Positions 1-5,584 of a stretch of DNA of 5,897 bases are shown piece after piece. Positions within the stretch are counted from its first letter, which is position 1; every line of letters starts with the position of its first letter. Origin of the DNA: Sphingobacteriia bacterium (GTDB lineage Bacteria; Bacteroidota; Bacteroidia; Chitinophagales; Chitinophagaceae); NCBI GenBank assembly GCA_004294465.1, contig REAV01000039.1, positions 1-5,897 on the forward strand. Reading direction: 5' to 3'. Position numbers and translations under genes: made by a program. The notes beneath the pieces are model-generated. The model was given only the letters and a program-made list of their open reading frames with translations. It made no database searches and had not been told where the DNA came from.

Positions 1-1
1 A

Positions 2-292
2 GCCGTATCGGCCAACCCATCATGTATTGGTATTGGTTTAGGAGAAGATACTGGTATGTTAATTACAAATGGCAACCAAATGGAAGCCATTGGAAGTGGC
101 TTAGTAATAATTGTTGACGGCCATGATATCAAACATAGTAATATGGCGGATATACCGGAAGGTAATCCACTCAGCATAGAAAATTTAAAAGTTCATTTCT
201 GTGCAAAAGGAAATGGATACTTGGTGAACGAAAGAACTTTTGTAGAATTGATGGGAACGGCTACTACACCTGTTATGACTGACATATATTAG
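2..292 (+). CDS. Cyanophycinase-like peptidase (family S51), C-terminal part
   Basis: This is the last 96 codons of a gene whose start lies left of the window; the frame is open from base 2 and ends at TAG 290-292. The translation contains NPSCIGIGLGEDT, then an IGSGLVIIVDGHDI strand and a C-terminal VHFCAKGNGYLV segment. This arrangement (a G-I-G-x-x-E-D-T block followed by a G-x-V-x-V-x-D-G strand) is typical of the C-terminal third of cyanophycinases. These are serine exopeptidases that cleave cyanophycin (multi-L-arginyl-poly-L-aspartate) to beta-Asp-Arg dipeptides. The catalytic Ser region would be upstream and is not visible, so activity cannot be judged. No cyanophycin synthetase or isoaspartyl dipeptidase gene is seen downstream; they could lie to the left. 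The call rests on motif resemblance; a non-cyanophycin S51 peptidase remains possible. Confidence 0.8.
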   Translation, partial: AVSANPSCIGIGLGEDTGMLITNGNQMEAIGSGLVIIVDGHDIKHSNMADIPEGNPLSIENLKVHFCAKGNGYLVNERTFVELMGTATTPVMTDIY

Positions 293-293
293 A

Positions 294-356
294 GATAAAA
301 GATAAAAGATAAAAGATAAAAGATAAGAGATAAAAGATGAAAGATAAAGGATGAAA
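294..356. repeat. Tandem heptamer array, nine GATAAAA-like units
   Basis: Nine 7-bp units lie in perfect phase, starting two bases after the upstream stop codon. Units beginning at 294, 301, 308, 315 and 329 are exact GATAAAA. Those at 322 (GATAAGA), 336 (GATGAAA), 343 (GATAAAG) and 350 (GATGAAA) differ by one base. The exact copies sit mostly on the left and the diverged ones on the right, so the right end looks older. Because 7 is not a multiple of 3 and the unit contains TAA, the array stops translation in all three plus frames. It ends 13 bases before the SGNH hydrolase start, so it fills the leader or promoter region of that gene. It is a simple-sequence repeat able to change copy number by slippage; any regulatory effect is inference. 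Confidence 0.93.
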
Positions 357-369
357 TAAACTATAAAGT

Positions 370-1050
370 ATGTCTGGAAAATTAATTTTGTTTGCCGTTT
401 TTATTGCTTCAATGTTCTTGATGGCTTTTAATTATACCAAGAAAAGAAAAGTGATTTTTTTTGGAGATTCTATTACTCAAATTGGAGCTGGGCCTGGAGG
501 ATATATTCGATTAATGGAATCGACTTTACTAAAAGAAGGGCTTTCTGATCAATATGAATTAGTGGGTGCTGGCATTAGTGGAAACAAAGTAACCGATTTG
601 TATTTGCGCCTAGAAGAAGATGTGCTAAAGCAAAATCCAGAAATTGTGGTCATCTATATTGGCATCAATGATATCTGGCACAAAAGACTCAATGGTTCAG
701 GAACAGAGTTTGTAAAATATGCTCAATTCTACGAAGCCATTGTAAAAAAATTACAGGCTGCTGGAATAAAGGTAGTAGTATGTACACCTTCTGTAATTGG
801 GGAAAGAAAGGACATGTCTAATGAGCAAGATGGTGAGTTAAACATGTATAGCAACTGGCTACGCTATTATGCCAAAGTCAATCAAATTCCTTGCGTAGAT
901 TTACGCACATCATTTGTCAATTATTTAATTGCCAATAACCCCAATAATGACGAAAAAGGTTTTTTAACCAACGATAGAGTACACCTCAATGCTGCCGGCA
1001 ATCAATTTGTTGCAGATGAAATTTGGAAAGTGTTGAAGCAAGTGAAATAA
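370..1050 (+). CDS. SGNH/GDSL-family hydrolase (esterase), membrane-anchored or exported
   Basis: The 226-residue protein shows all SGNH blocks in order. Block I is FFGDSIT with nucleophile Ser34. Block II is GAGISGNKV (Gly68 or Gly71). Block III is GIND with Asn100. Block V is DRVHLN with Asp202 and His205 completing the triad. It is therefore expected to be an active serine esterase, lipase or deacetylase; the substrate cannot be read from sequence. Residues 4-20 are strongly hydrophobic and are followed by KKRK at 24-27. The hydrophobic stretch ends only about a dozen residues before the catalytic Ser, so it may be a membrane anchor or a poorly defined signal peptide. There is no lipobox cysteine. 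The ATG at 370 has no convincing Shine-Dalgarno sequence and follows a heptamer array. No TAnnTTTG element was found close upstream, so co-transcription with the cyanophycinase-like gene is plausible. It converges with tyrS after 12 bases. Confidence 0.9.
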   Translation: MSGKLILFAVFIASMFLMAFNYTKKRKVIFFGDSITQIGAGPGGYIRLMESTLLKEGLSDQYELVGAGISGNKVTDLYLRLEEDVLKQNPEIVVIYIGINDIWHKRLNGSGTEFVKYAQFYEAIVKKLQAAGIKVVVCTPSVIGERKDMSNEQDGELNMYSNWLRYYAKVNQIPCVDLRTSFVNYLIANNPNNDEKGFLTNDRVHLNAAGNQFVADEIWKVLKQVK

Positions 1051-1062
1051 GTTAGTGACAGA

Positions 1063-2346
1063 CTAATTTACAATTACTAAGTAATAATTCTTTTTGCCTT
1101 TTTGTATTAGTATGTATTTGTTCTGCAACAAATCCGTTAATTCGATAGTTGATTTGTCAGTGGAAATCTTTGTTTTATTGATTGCAATTCCACCGGCTTG
1201 TACCATTTTTTTTGCTTCACCCTTACTTGGAAAAATAGCAGTCTCGGTTAAAAAATTGATGATATCATAACCGCCTGTGAGCGCAGTGCGTTCAATTGTG
1301 GCGGTTGGAACCCCATCCATTACCTGTAATAACTGTTTTTCATTTAAGCTATTCAATACATGGGTGGCTGCATTGCCAAATAATATTTCTGATGCTTTTA
1401 CTGCAAATTCATAGTCTTCTCTACTATGAACAAAGCAAGTTATTTCTTCAGCTAATTTTTTCTGTAATGCACGTAAGTGAGGGGCAGCTTGGTGCTCAGC
1501 AATCAATAATTCTATTTCCTGTTTAGGTAAAAGAGTGAATATTTTAATCCATTTAGTTGCATCTTCATCACTGGCATTCAACCAAAATTGATAGAACTGA
1601 TAAGGAGATGTTTTTTCTGGATCCAGCCAAACATTTCCTTTTTCTGTTTTACCGAATTTTCCTCCATCTGCTTTTGTGATTAATGGGCAAGTAAATGCAA
1701 ATGCTTCGCCTCCTGTTTTTCTGCGAATGAGTTCTGTGCCAGTAACAATATTGCCCCACTGATCACTTCCACCCATTTGTAATTTGCAATTTTTATTTTG
1801 GTAGAGCCAATAAAAATCATAGCCCTGCACCAACTGGTATGTAAACTCCGTAAAACTCATTCCAGTTTCTCCCTCCAATCTTTTTTTCACACTTTCTTTG
1901 CTCATCATGTAATTCACCGTAATGTGTTTACCTACATCACGTATGAAATTCAAGAAACTAAAATCTTTGAACCAGTCATAGTTATTCACCATTTCTGCCT
2001 TATTGATTTTATCGGCTTTGAAATCTAAAAACTTGGACAATTGCTTTCGAACACCTTCCTGATTGAATTGCAAAACTTCTTCACTTAATAAATTTCTTTC
2101 TTCGCTTTTACCACTAGGGTCTCCCACCATGCCAGTAGCTCCTCCAACCAACGCATAAGGTTTATGACCTGCATTTTGTAAATGGACCAACAATAAAATG
2201 GGCACTAAACTACCTATATGAAGGCTATCGGATGTTGGGTCAAACCCAATATACCCCGAAACCATTTCTTTCTCTAATAATGCTTCTGTACCAGGCATGA
2301 TATCCTGAATCATACCCCTCCATGATAATTCTGCTACTAAACTCAT
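1063..2346 (-). CDS. tyrS: Tyrosyl-tRNA synthetase
   Basis: The 427-residue, full-length cytoplasmic enzyme charges tRNA-Tyr with tyrosine using ATP. The Rossmann-fold catalytic domain carries the class I signatures HIGS at 43-46 and KFGKT (the KMSKS equivalent) at 230-234. Tyrosine-pocket motifs are also present: YQLVQGYDF around 170-178 and GGSDQWGN at 192-199. Residues from about 360 to the end form the S4-like RNA-binding domain ([19 protein letters not shown] and following). Length and the KFGKT form match the E. coli-type bacterial enzyme. The start is ATG 2346-2344; the first residues run directly into the conserved fold, so no longer start is needed. A TACATTTG element 17 bases upstream predicts a leader of only about 10 nt, too short for a T-box or attenuator. 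The gene is divergent from the RDD gene and convergent with the SGNH hydrolase gene. Confidence 0.98.
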   Translation of the reverse strand: MSLVAELSWRGMIQDIMPGTEALLEKEMVSGYIGFDPTSDSLHIGSLVPILLLVHLQNAGHKPYALVGGATGMVGDPSGKSEERNLLSEEVLQFNQEGVRKQLSKFLDFKADKINKAEMVNNYDWFKDFSFLNFIRDVGKHITVNYMMSKESVKKRLEGETGMSFTEFTYQLVQGYDFYWLYQNKNCKLQMGGSDQWGNIVTGTELIRRKTGGEAFAFTCPLITKADGGKFGKTEKGNVWLDPEKTSPYQFYQFWLNASDEDATKWIKIFTLLPKQEIELLIAEHQAAPHLRALQKKLAEEITCFVHSREDYEFAVKASEILFGNAATHVLNSLNEKQLLQVMDGVPTATIERTALTGGYDIINFLTETAIFPSKGEAKKMVQAGGIAINKTKISTDKSTIELTDLLQNKYILIQKGKKNYYLVIVN

Positions 2347-2362
2347 TCATCAACAATTTGTG

Positions 2363-2370
2363 CAAATGTA
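2363..2370 (-). promoter_or_regulatory. Probable tyrS promoter, -7 element TACATTTG
   Basis: Read on the minus strand, 2370-2363 is TACATTTG, an exact match to the Bacteroidota -7 consensus TAnnTTTG. A TTG on the same strand (2394-2392) lies 21 bases upstream, inside the 17-23 spacing reported for the TTG -33 element in Flavobacterium. Transcription would start near 2356, giving a leader of roughly 10 nt before the tyrS ATG. This is consensus matching only. Confidence 0.5.
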
Positions 2371-2399
2371 CAAAAGATGATGTCATTGCTGCAATGCCT

Positions 2400-2407
2400 T
2401 AGTTTTG
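2400..2407 (+). promoter_or_regulatory. Possible RDD-gene promoter, -7 element TAGTTTTG
   Basis: TAGTTTTG is an exact TAnnTTTG match, 17 bases before the ATG at 2425. No good TTG was found at the correct spacing upstream, so the site is weaker than the tyrS one. If used, transcription would begin near 2413. That excludes the earlier in-frame ATG at 2377 and supports the 2425 start. It is arranged back to back with the tyrS promoter. Confidence 0.38.
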
Positions 2408-2424
2408 CTAAAAATCGAAAGATT

Positions 2425-2802
2425 ATGCGGAAAGTTGGAGATGGAACCAGGGCATTGAATTTTTTTATCGATACAGTATTAATAACCATATTGGCCATGC
2501 TCTTGCGCAGGTGGTGGAATTTTTATGTGATGTATTGGGGTTATCCTCCAATTAATTTCGGTTGGTTTTTCTTTGGAACAACCTGGTTATACTACTTTTT
2601 GTTTGAATCTATTTTTGCAAAATCTCCTGCCAAATGGCTTACCCAAACCAAAGTTGTAACGCTTTCGGATCGCAAACCTTCTTTTTTTATTATTTTTTGG
2701 AGGTCTTTATTGCGTATTACCGTTATTGATTTATTTTTTGGCCCTTTTTTAGATGGTCCATTACATGATTATGCGAGTAAAACCAAGGTAGTTGAAGGGT
2801 AG
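2425..2802 (+). CDS. RDD family integral membrane protein
   Basis: A small membrane protein of 125 residues. The RDD hallmarks are visible. RALNFFIDTVLI at 9-20 supplies the first Arg and Asp (R9, D16) at the head of the first membrane helix. A second hydrophobic segment spans about 45-64. SPAKWLTQTKVV at 67-78 corresponds to the usual TPGK...KV loop. After a third hydrophobic stretch (about 87-109) comes the C-terminal HDYASKTKVV, whose Asp is the final D of the family. The family is poorly characterised; transport or envelope roles have been proposed for some members and none can be assigned here. I chose ATG 2425 over ATG 2377: the extra 16 residues fit no RDD feature, and a -7-like element lies inside that extension. 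GAAAG at 2417-2421 could serve as a weak ribosome site. hscA starts 80 bases downstream with its own promoter-like element, so linkage may not be functional. Confidence 0.85.
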   Translation: MRKVGDGTRALNFFIDTVLITILAMLLRRWWNFYVMYWGYPPINFGWFFFGTTWLYYFLFESIFAKSPAKWLTQTKVVTLSDRKPSFFIIFWRSLLRITVIDLFFGPFLDGPLHDYASKTKVVEG

Positions 2803-2848
2803 GAGTATTCATTTCCTAAATCGAAACTGCTCGGGTGATTGATTGTTA

Positions 2849-2856
2849 TACATTTG
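2849..2856 (+). promoter_or_regulatory. Probable hscA promoter, -7 element TACATTTG
   Basis: TACATTTG is identical to the tyrS element and matches TAnnTTTG exactly. CTG at 2827-2829 is a near-match to the TTG -33 element, with the ideal 19-base spacer. Transcription would start near 2863, about 20 nt before the hscA ATG at 2883. The site lies downstream of the GTG at 2835, so that upstream start could not be used from this promoter. Confidence 0.5.
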
Positions 2857-2882
2857 CGCTTCAGCAAGTAGCAAGCATTTAT

Positions 2883-4739
2883 ATGGCAAAGATTGGCATT
2901 AATATAGCAACAGGAAGCCTTCAACAGGCTGAAATGATTGTTGGGATTGATTTAGGTACCACCAATAGTTTGGTGGCTATTATTCATCCGGAAAGCAAAC
3001 AGCCCACTGCATTGAAAGAGTTTAATACCAGCAGCTTGGTGCCAAGTGTGGTACATTTTGATGCGCATGGCAATGCAGAAGTGGGAGAGCTGGCCAAGAA
3101 TTACCTGGAATCCGATCCGTCCAATACCATTTTTTCTGCCAAAAGATTAATGGGAAAAAGTTTCAACGATTTAAAAGCAAATGCTGATTTCTTTACTTAC
3201 AAAGTAATAGATGACGATGCCGACAGATTGGTTAAAGTGCAGGTTGGCAATCAGTTTTATTCTCCAATAGAGTTATCTTCTTTTATTTTAAAGGAATTGA
3301 AAAACAGGGCCGAGCATATTTTAAAAACGCCTGTTTCTAAAGCAGTGATTACGGTGCCGGCTTATTTTAATGACGCACAAAGGCAAGCTACCAGAGATGC
3401 CGGAAAACTTGCTGGATTAGATGTATTACGAATTGTCAACGAACCTACTGCAGCAAGCTTAGCATATGGAATTGGCTTGAATAAAGACGAAGAAAAAACA
3501 ATTGCAGTGTATGATTTAGGGGGTGGCACTTTTGATATATCCATTTTAAAAATTGCTGGAGGAATTTTTGAAGTGTTGAGTACCAATGGAGACACTTATC
3601 TGGGAGGAGATGATTTTGATAGAATCATTATGGAATTTTGGTTGGATCAAATTGGCATTCCTTTTCATGAAATCAATCAAGATAAATCTCAATTACAATC
3701 ATTGCGTATACTGGCCGAAGAAGCCAAAAAAACATTGAGTACAAATAATTTATTTGAAGGAAATTGGAATGATAAAAAATTGACTATTGACATTGATCAA
3801 TTGAACTCAATCATTACTCCTTTTATCAATAGAACGATTGAGTCCTGCTCCAAAGCATTGTCTGATGCGGGTTTGAAAGTAGAACAAATTGATAGTGTGA
3901 TAATGGTTGGGGGAAGTACCAGAGTTCCGTTAGTAAAGAATTCGATCGGGGAATTTTTTAAACAAGCCGTGAATGATTCGGTAAATCCGGATGAAGTGGT
4001 TGCGCTTGGAGCAGCAATTCAGGCAGATATTTTAGCTGGAAATAATAAAGATTTTTTGTTGTTGGATATCACTCCTTTGAGTTTAGGAATTGAAACAATG
4101 GGTGGGTTGATGGATGTATTGATTCCGCGCAATGCTAAAATTCCCAATAAAGCCGGAAGACAATATACAACGCAAAAAGATGGACAAGGATCGATGCGTA
4201 TTTCAGTATTTCAAGGTGAAAGAGATTTGGTGCAACACAATCGTAAACTGGCTGAATTTAATTTTTCTGGCATACCTGGAATGCCAGCTGGGATGCCTAA
4301 AGTAGAAGTAAGTTTCTTAATTAATGCAGATGGTATTTTATCGGTTACTGCGAAAGAATTGCGCAGTGGGGTAGAGCAAAGCATTGAAGTAAAACCACAA
4401 TACGGTTTAACTGATGAGGAAGTAGAAGCAATGTTGATGGATAGTATCACCCATGCAAAAGAAGATATGGTAACGCGTGCATTGGTAGAAGCCAGAACGG
4501 AAGGGGAACAAATATTATCTGTAACAGAAAAGTTCATTGCAAAAAATACTTCCTTGCTTACAAAAGAAGAATTAATTGCTACGGCTTCGGCCATGCAGAA
4601 TTTACAAATGGCGCTTACCATGGACGATAAAAACTTGATTCAAACAAAAATTGAAGAGCTCAACGAAATCAGTAGACCATTTGCTGAAAGAGCGATGGAT
4701 GCCGCTGTGAGCGGGGCTTTGAAGGGGAAGCATGTTTAG
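2883..4739 (+). CDS. hscA: Fe-S cluster assembly Hsp70 chaperone HscA
   Basis: The 618-residue Hsp70 matches HscA (E. coli 616) in length and layout. Known HscA acts with co-chaperone HscB on the scaffold IscU, using ATP hydrolysis to help release Fe-S clusters to acceptor proteins in the cytoplasm. The ATPase domain has phosphate-1 VGIDLGTTNS at 20-29, phosphate-2 DLGGGTFDIS from 211 and the adenosine motif MVGGSTRVP at 341-349. The interdomain linker LLLD is at 392-395. The peptide-binding domain follows (SLGIETMGG onward), then VKPQYGLTDEE and a helical lid ending GALKGKHV. HscA-type features are the roughly 20-residue leader before GIDLGTTNS, the VKPxYGLTD segment and the short ALKG ending in place of DnaK's acidic tail. 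ATG 2883 is preferred; a GTG at 2835 in the same frame adds 16 residues but lies before the predicted transcription start. No hscB, fdx or iscU lies beside it in this window. Confidence 0.93.
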   Translation: MAKIGINIATGSLQQAEMIVGIDLGTTNSLVAIIHPESKQPTALKEFNTSSLVPSVVHFDAHGNAEVGELAKNYLESDPSNTIFSAKRLMGKSFNDLKANADFFTYKVIDDDADRLVKVQVGNQFYSPIELSSFILKELKNRAEHILKTPVSKAVITVPAYFNDAQRQATRDAGKLAGLDVLRIVNEPTAASLAYGIGLNKDEEKTIAVYDLGGGTFDISILKIAGGIFEVLSTNGDTYLGGDDFDRIIMEFWLDQIGIPFHEINQDKSQLQSLRILAEEAKKTLSTNNLFEGNWNDKKLTIDIDQLNSIITPFINRTIESCSKALSDAGLKVEQIDSVIMVGGSTRVPLVKNSIGEFFKQAVNDSVNPDEVVALGAAIQADILAGNNKDFLLLDITPLSLGIETMGGLMDVLIPRNAKIPNKAGRQYTTQKDGQGSMRISVFQGERDLVQHNRKLAEFNFSGIPGMPAGMPKVEVSFLINADGILSVTAKELRSGVEQSIEVKPQYGLTDEEVEAMLMDSITHAKEDMVTRALVEARTEGEQILSVTEKFIAKNTSLLTKEELIATASAMQNLQMALTMDDKNLIQTKIEELNEISRPFAERAMDAAVSGALKGKHV

Positions 4740-4750
4740 ATATTTATAAT

Positions 4751-4931
4751 CTACTTGTGTAGTTTCCAAATCTTCGCTGCTGCTACCTGCCTACAATTTT
4801 TCTCATTCGGCTGCAATGAAATAACTCGCTCCGATAAATCGGAGCTCAAACAAATTTCATTGCTAACGCCTCATTCAAAAATTGCTTAACGGCATGCAGC
4901 AAATGCTTGATTTGAAATACTTCAAAAGTAG
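4751..4931. repeat. Extended imperfect palindrome, possible MITE-like element or structured RNA
   Basis: Two arms fold back in order over about 181 bp. Paired blocks from outside in: CTACTT 4751-4756 with 4926-4931; TTTC 4763-4766 with 4914-4917; AAATC 4768-4772 with 4909-4913; TGCTGC 4778-4783 with 4896-4901; TGCC 4788-4791 with 4891-4894; CAATTTTT 4794-4801 with 4877-4884; GGC 4809-4811 with 4868-4870; GCAATGAAAT 4813-4822 with 4854-4863; and GCTCCGA 4828-4834 with 4839-4845 around a TAAA loop. That is about 53 pairs separated by short, mostly asymmetric internal loops. There is no open frame of note inside. TTTAT occurs at 4743-4747 and 4933-4937 and might be a target-site duplication, though so short an AT-rich repeat is weak evidence. 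It fills most of the gap after hscA. It could be a dispersed palindromic element, a folded RNA in the hscA 3' region, or both. Confidence 0.85.
4828..4845. repeat. Central hairpin of the palindrome
   Basis: A perfect 7-bp, GC-rich stem (GCTCCGA / TCGGAGC) closes a TAAA tetraloop and forms the tip of the larger palindrome. It is the most stable local hairpin I see in the gap. Neither strand has a T-run directly after the stem, so it is not a standard intrinsic terminator, although it could impede transcription past hscA. Confidence 0.8.
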
Positions 4932-4970
4932 GTTTATGATTTTTAGTGGATTTCGAAACTTTTCAAAGAG

Positions 4971-4978
4971 TATATTTG
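4971..4978 (+). promoter_or_regulatory. Possible promoter, -7 element TATATTTG, for the secreted-protein gene
   Basis: TATATTTG is an exact TAnnTTTG match, 34 bases before the ATG at 5013. No clear TTG sits 17-23 bases upstream; TTT at 4951-4953 is the nearest candidate. The predicted leader is about 25-30 nt and highly AT-rich. The site lies just outside the right end of the palindrome, so the gene probably has its own promoter rather than depending on hscA read-through. Confidence 0.4.
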
Positions 4979-5012
4979 AGTATTATATCTTAAATTTATT
5001 GAAACACTTTTA

Positions 5013-5552
5013 ATGCGCGTTTCTTTATTCACTATTCTTTTACTGATTTCAGCTATTTCAATTGCACAAAAAATTGACTTTAGGAATGATTCTCTCTTTA
5101 TTAATTCGTATTACATTGATGGATTTACTAAAAAATTGACCCTAGACAGTTTATTAAATAAAAAAGGGAAGGAGAAACGGAATAAAGGGAAAGTGTTGCC
5201 TGGCGTTAATGAGAAAGCTGGTTCTATCTCTTATATTTATAAGTCGAAGGGGATTATATTCTATAGGAAAGATGCCGATACTACTAAACTTGGTATTGGT
5301 ATTAAATTGCAAAGGAATGCAAACCCTACTGTAGATCAGAATAATTTTCCTACAAGCGCATTTAAAGGGCAATTTTTTATTGGCAACAATTACATGAATG
5401 ATAAAAAAACAATTGAACAATTAAAGCAACTCAAAGACTGCACATTTACTTTTTATCAGCCAGTTGATGGCAGAATAGTATATAAAAAAAGGAATATTAG
5501 TACGCTCTTTGATTTTATGGAAAATGAATTAACCTGTATTTTTATAGAATAG
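5013..5552 (+). CDS. Secreted protein of unknown function (possibly DUF7738-like)
   Basis: I do not recognise this 179-residue protein with confidence. Residues 1-18 form a clear signal peptide: a short Arg-containing start, an LFTILLLISAISI core and a likely cleavage at SIA|Q, so the mature protein should be periplasmic or exported. There is no lipobox cysteine. The mature part begins with short beta-like segments (SLFINSYYIDG, KLTLDSLL), then a very basic stretch KKGKEKRNKGK at 50-60. Next come SYIYKSKGIIFYRK at 73-86, LGIGIKLQ at 93-100, and FKGQFFIGNNYMNDKKTIEQLKQL from 117. The order (small inner-strand repeat, 'GIIFY', then F-x-G-x-x-x-I) resembles DUF7738-type proteins, but this is from memory and uncertain. 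It lacks membrane helices after the signal. It starts downstream of a TATATTTG element and converges with ribE after 32 bases. Confidence 0.8.
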   Translation: MRVSLFTILLLISAISIAQKIDFRNDSLFINSYYIDGFTKKLTLDSLLNKKGKEKRNKGKVLPGVNEKAGSISYIYKSKGIIFYRKDADTTKLGIGIKLQRNANPTVDQNNFPTSAFKGQFFIGNNYMNDKKTIEQLKQLKDCTFTFYQPVDGRIVYKKRNISTLFDFMENELTCIFIE

Positions 5553-5584
5553 GACATTAAAATTTGATCACTAATCTTAGGTTG

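Noticed and set aside
294..356. Heptamer array as a CRISPR-like array
   Set aside because: Units are 7 bp, contiguous and without spacers; this is a simple tandem repeat.
1052..1066. TTAGT-GACAG-ACTAA inverted repeat between the convergent SGNH and tyrS genes as a shared terminator
   Set aside because: The stem is only five mostly A-T pairs and neither side has a convincing T-run, so it is too weak to call a terminator.
1296..2028. Plus-strand open frames inside tyrS (1296-1526 and 1798-2028)
   Set aside because: Both overlap conserved TyrRS coding sequence on the other strand and show no domain or start signal.
2347..2362. T-box or other leader regulation for tyrS
   Set aside because: The predicted leader is about 10 nt and divergent DNA follows immediately, so there is no room for a structured leader.
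3362..4621. Minus-strand open frames inside hscA (3362-3595 and 4211-4621)
   Set aside because: They lie wholly within a strongly conserved Hsp70 gene and their translations show no recognisable motif; they are by-products of its codon use.
2883..4739. Calling the Hsp70 gene dnaK
   Set aside because: The long leader before GIDLGTTNS, the VKPxYGLTD segment, the ALKG ending without an acidic tail, and the 618-residue length all fit HscA better.
5154..5420. Minus-strand 88-residue frame inside the secreted-protein gene
   Set aside because: The plus-strand frame has a signal peptide and promoter-like element; the antisense frame has neither and no recognisable pattern.
5553..5584. Terminator in the 32-bp convergent gap before ribE
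   Set aside because: Only the 6-bp palindrome TGATCA is seen; there is no stable stem followed by a T-run on either strand.
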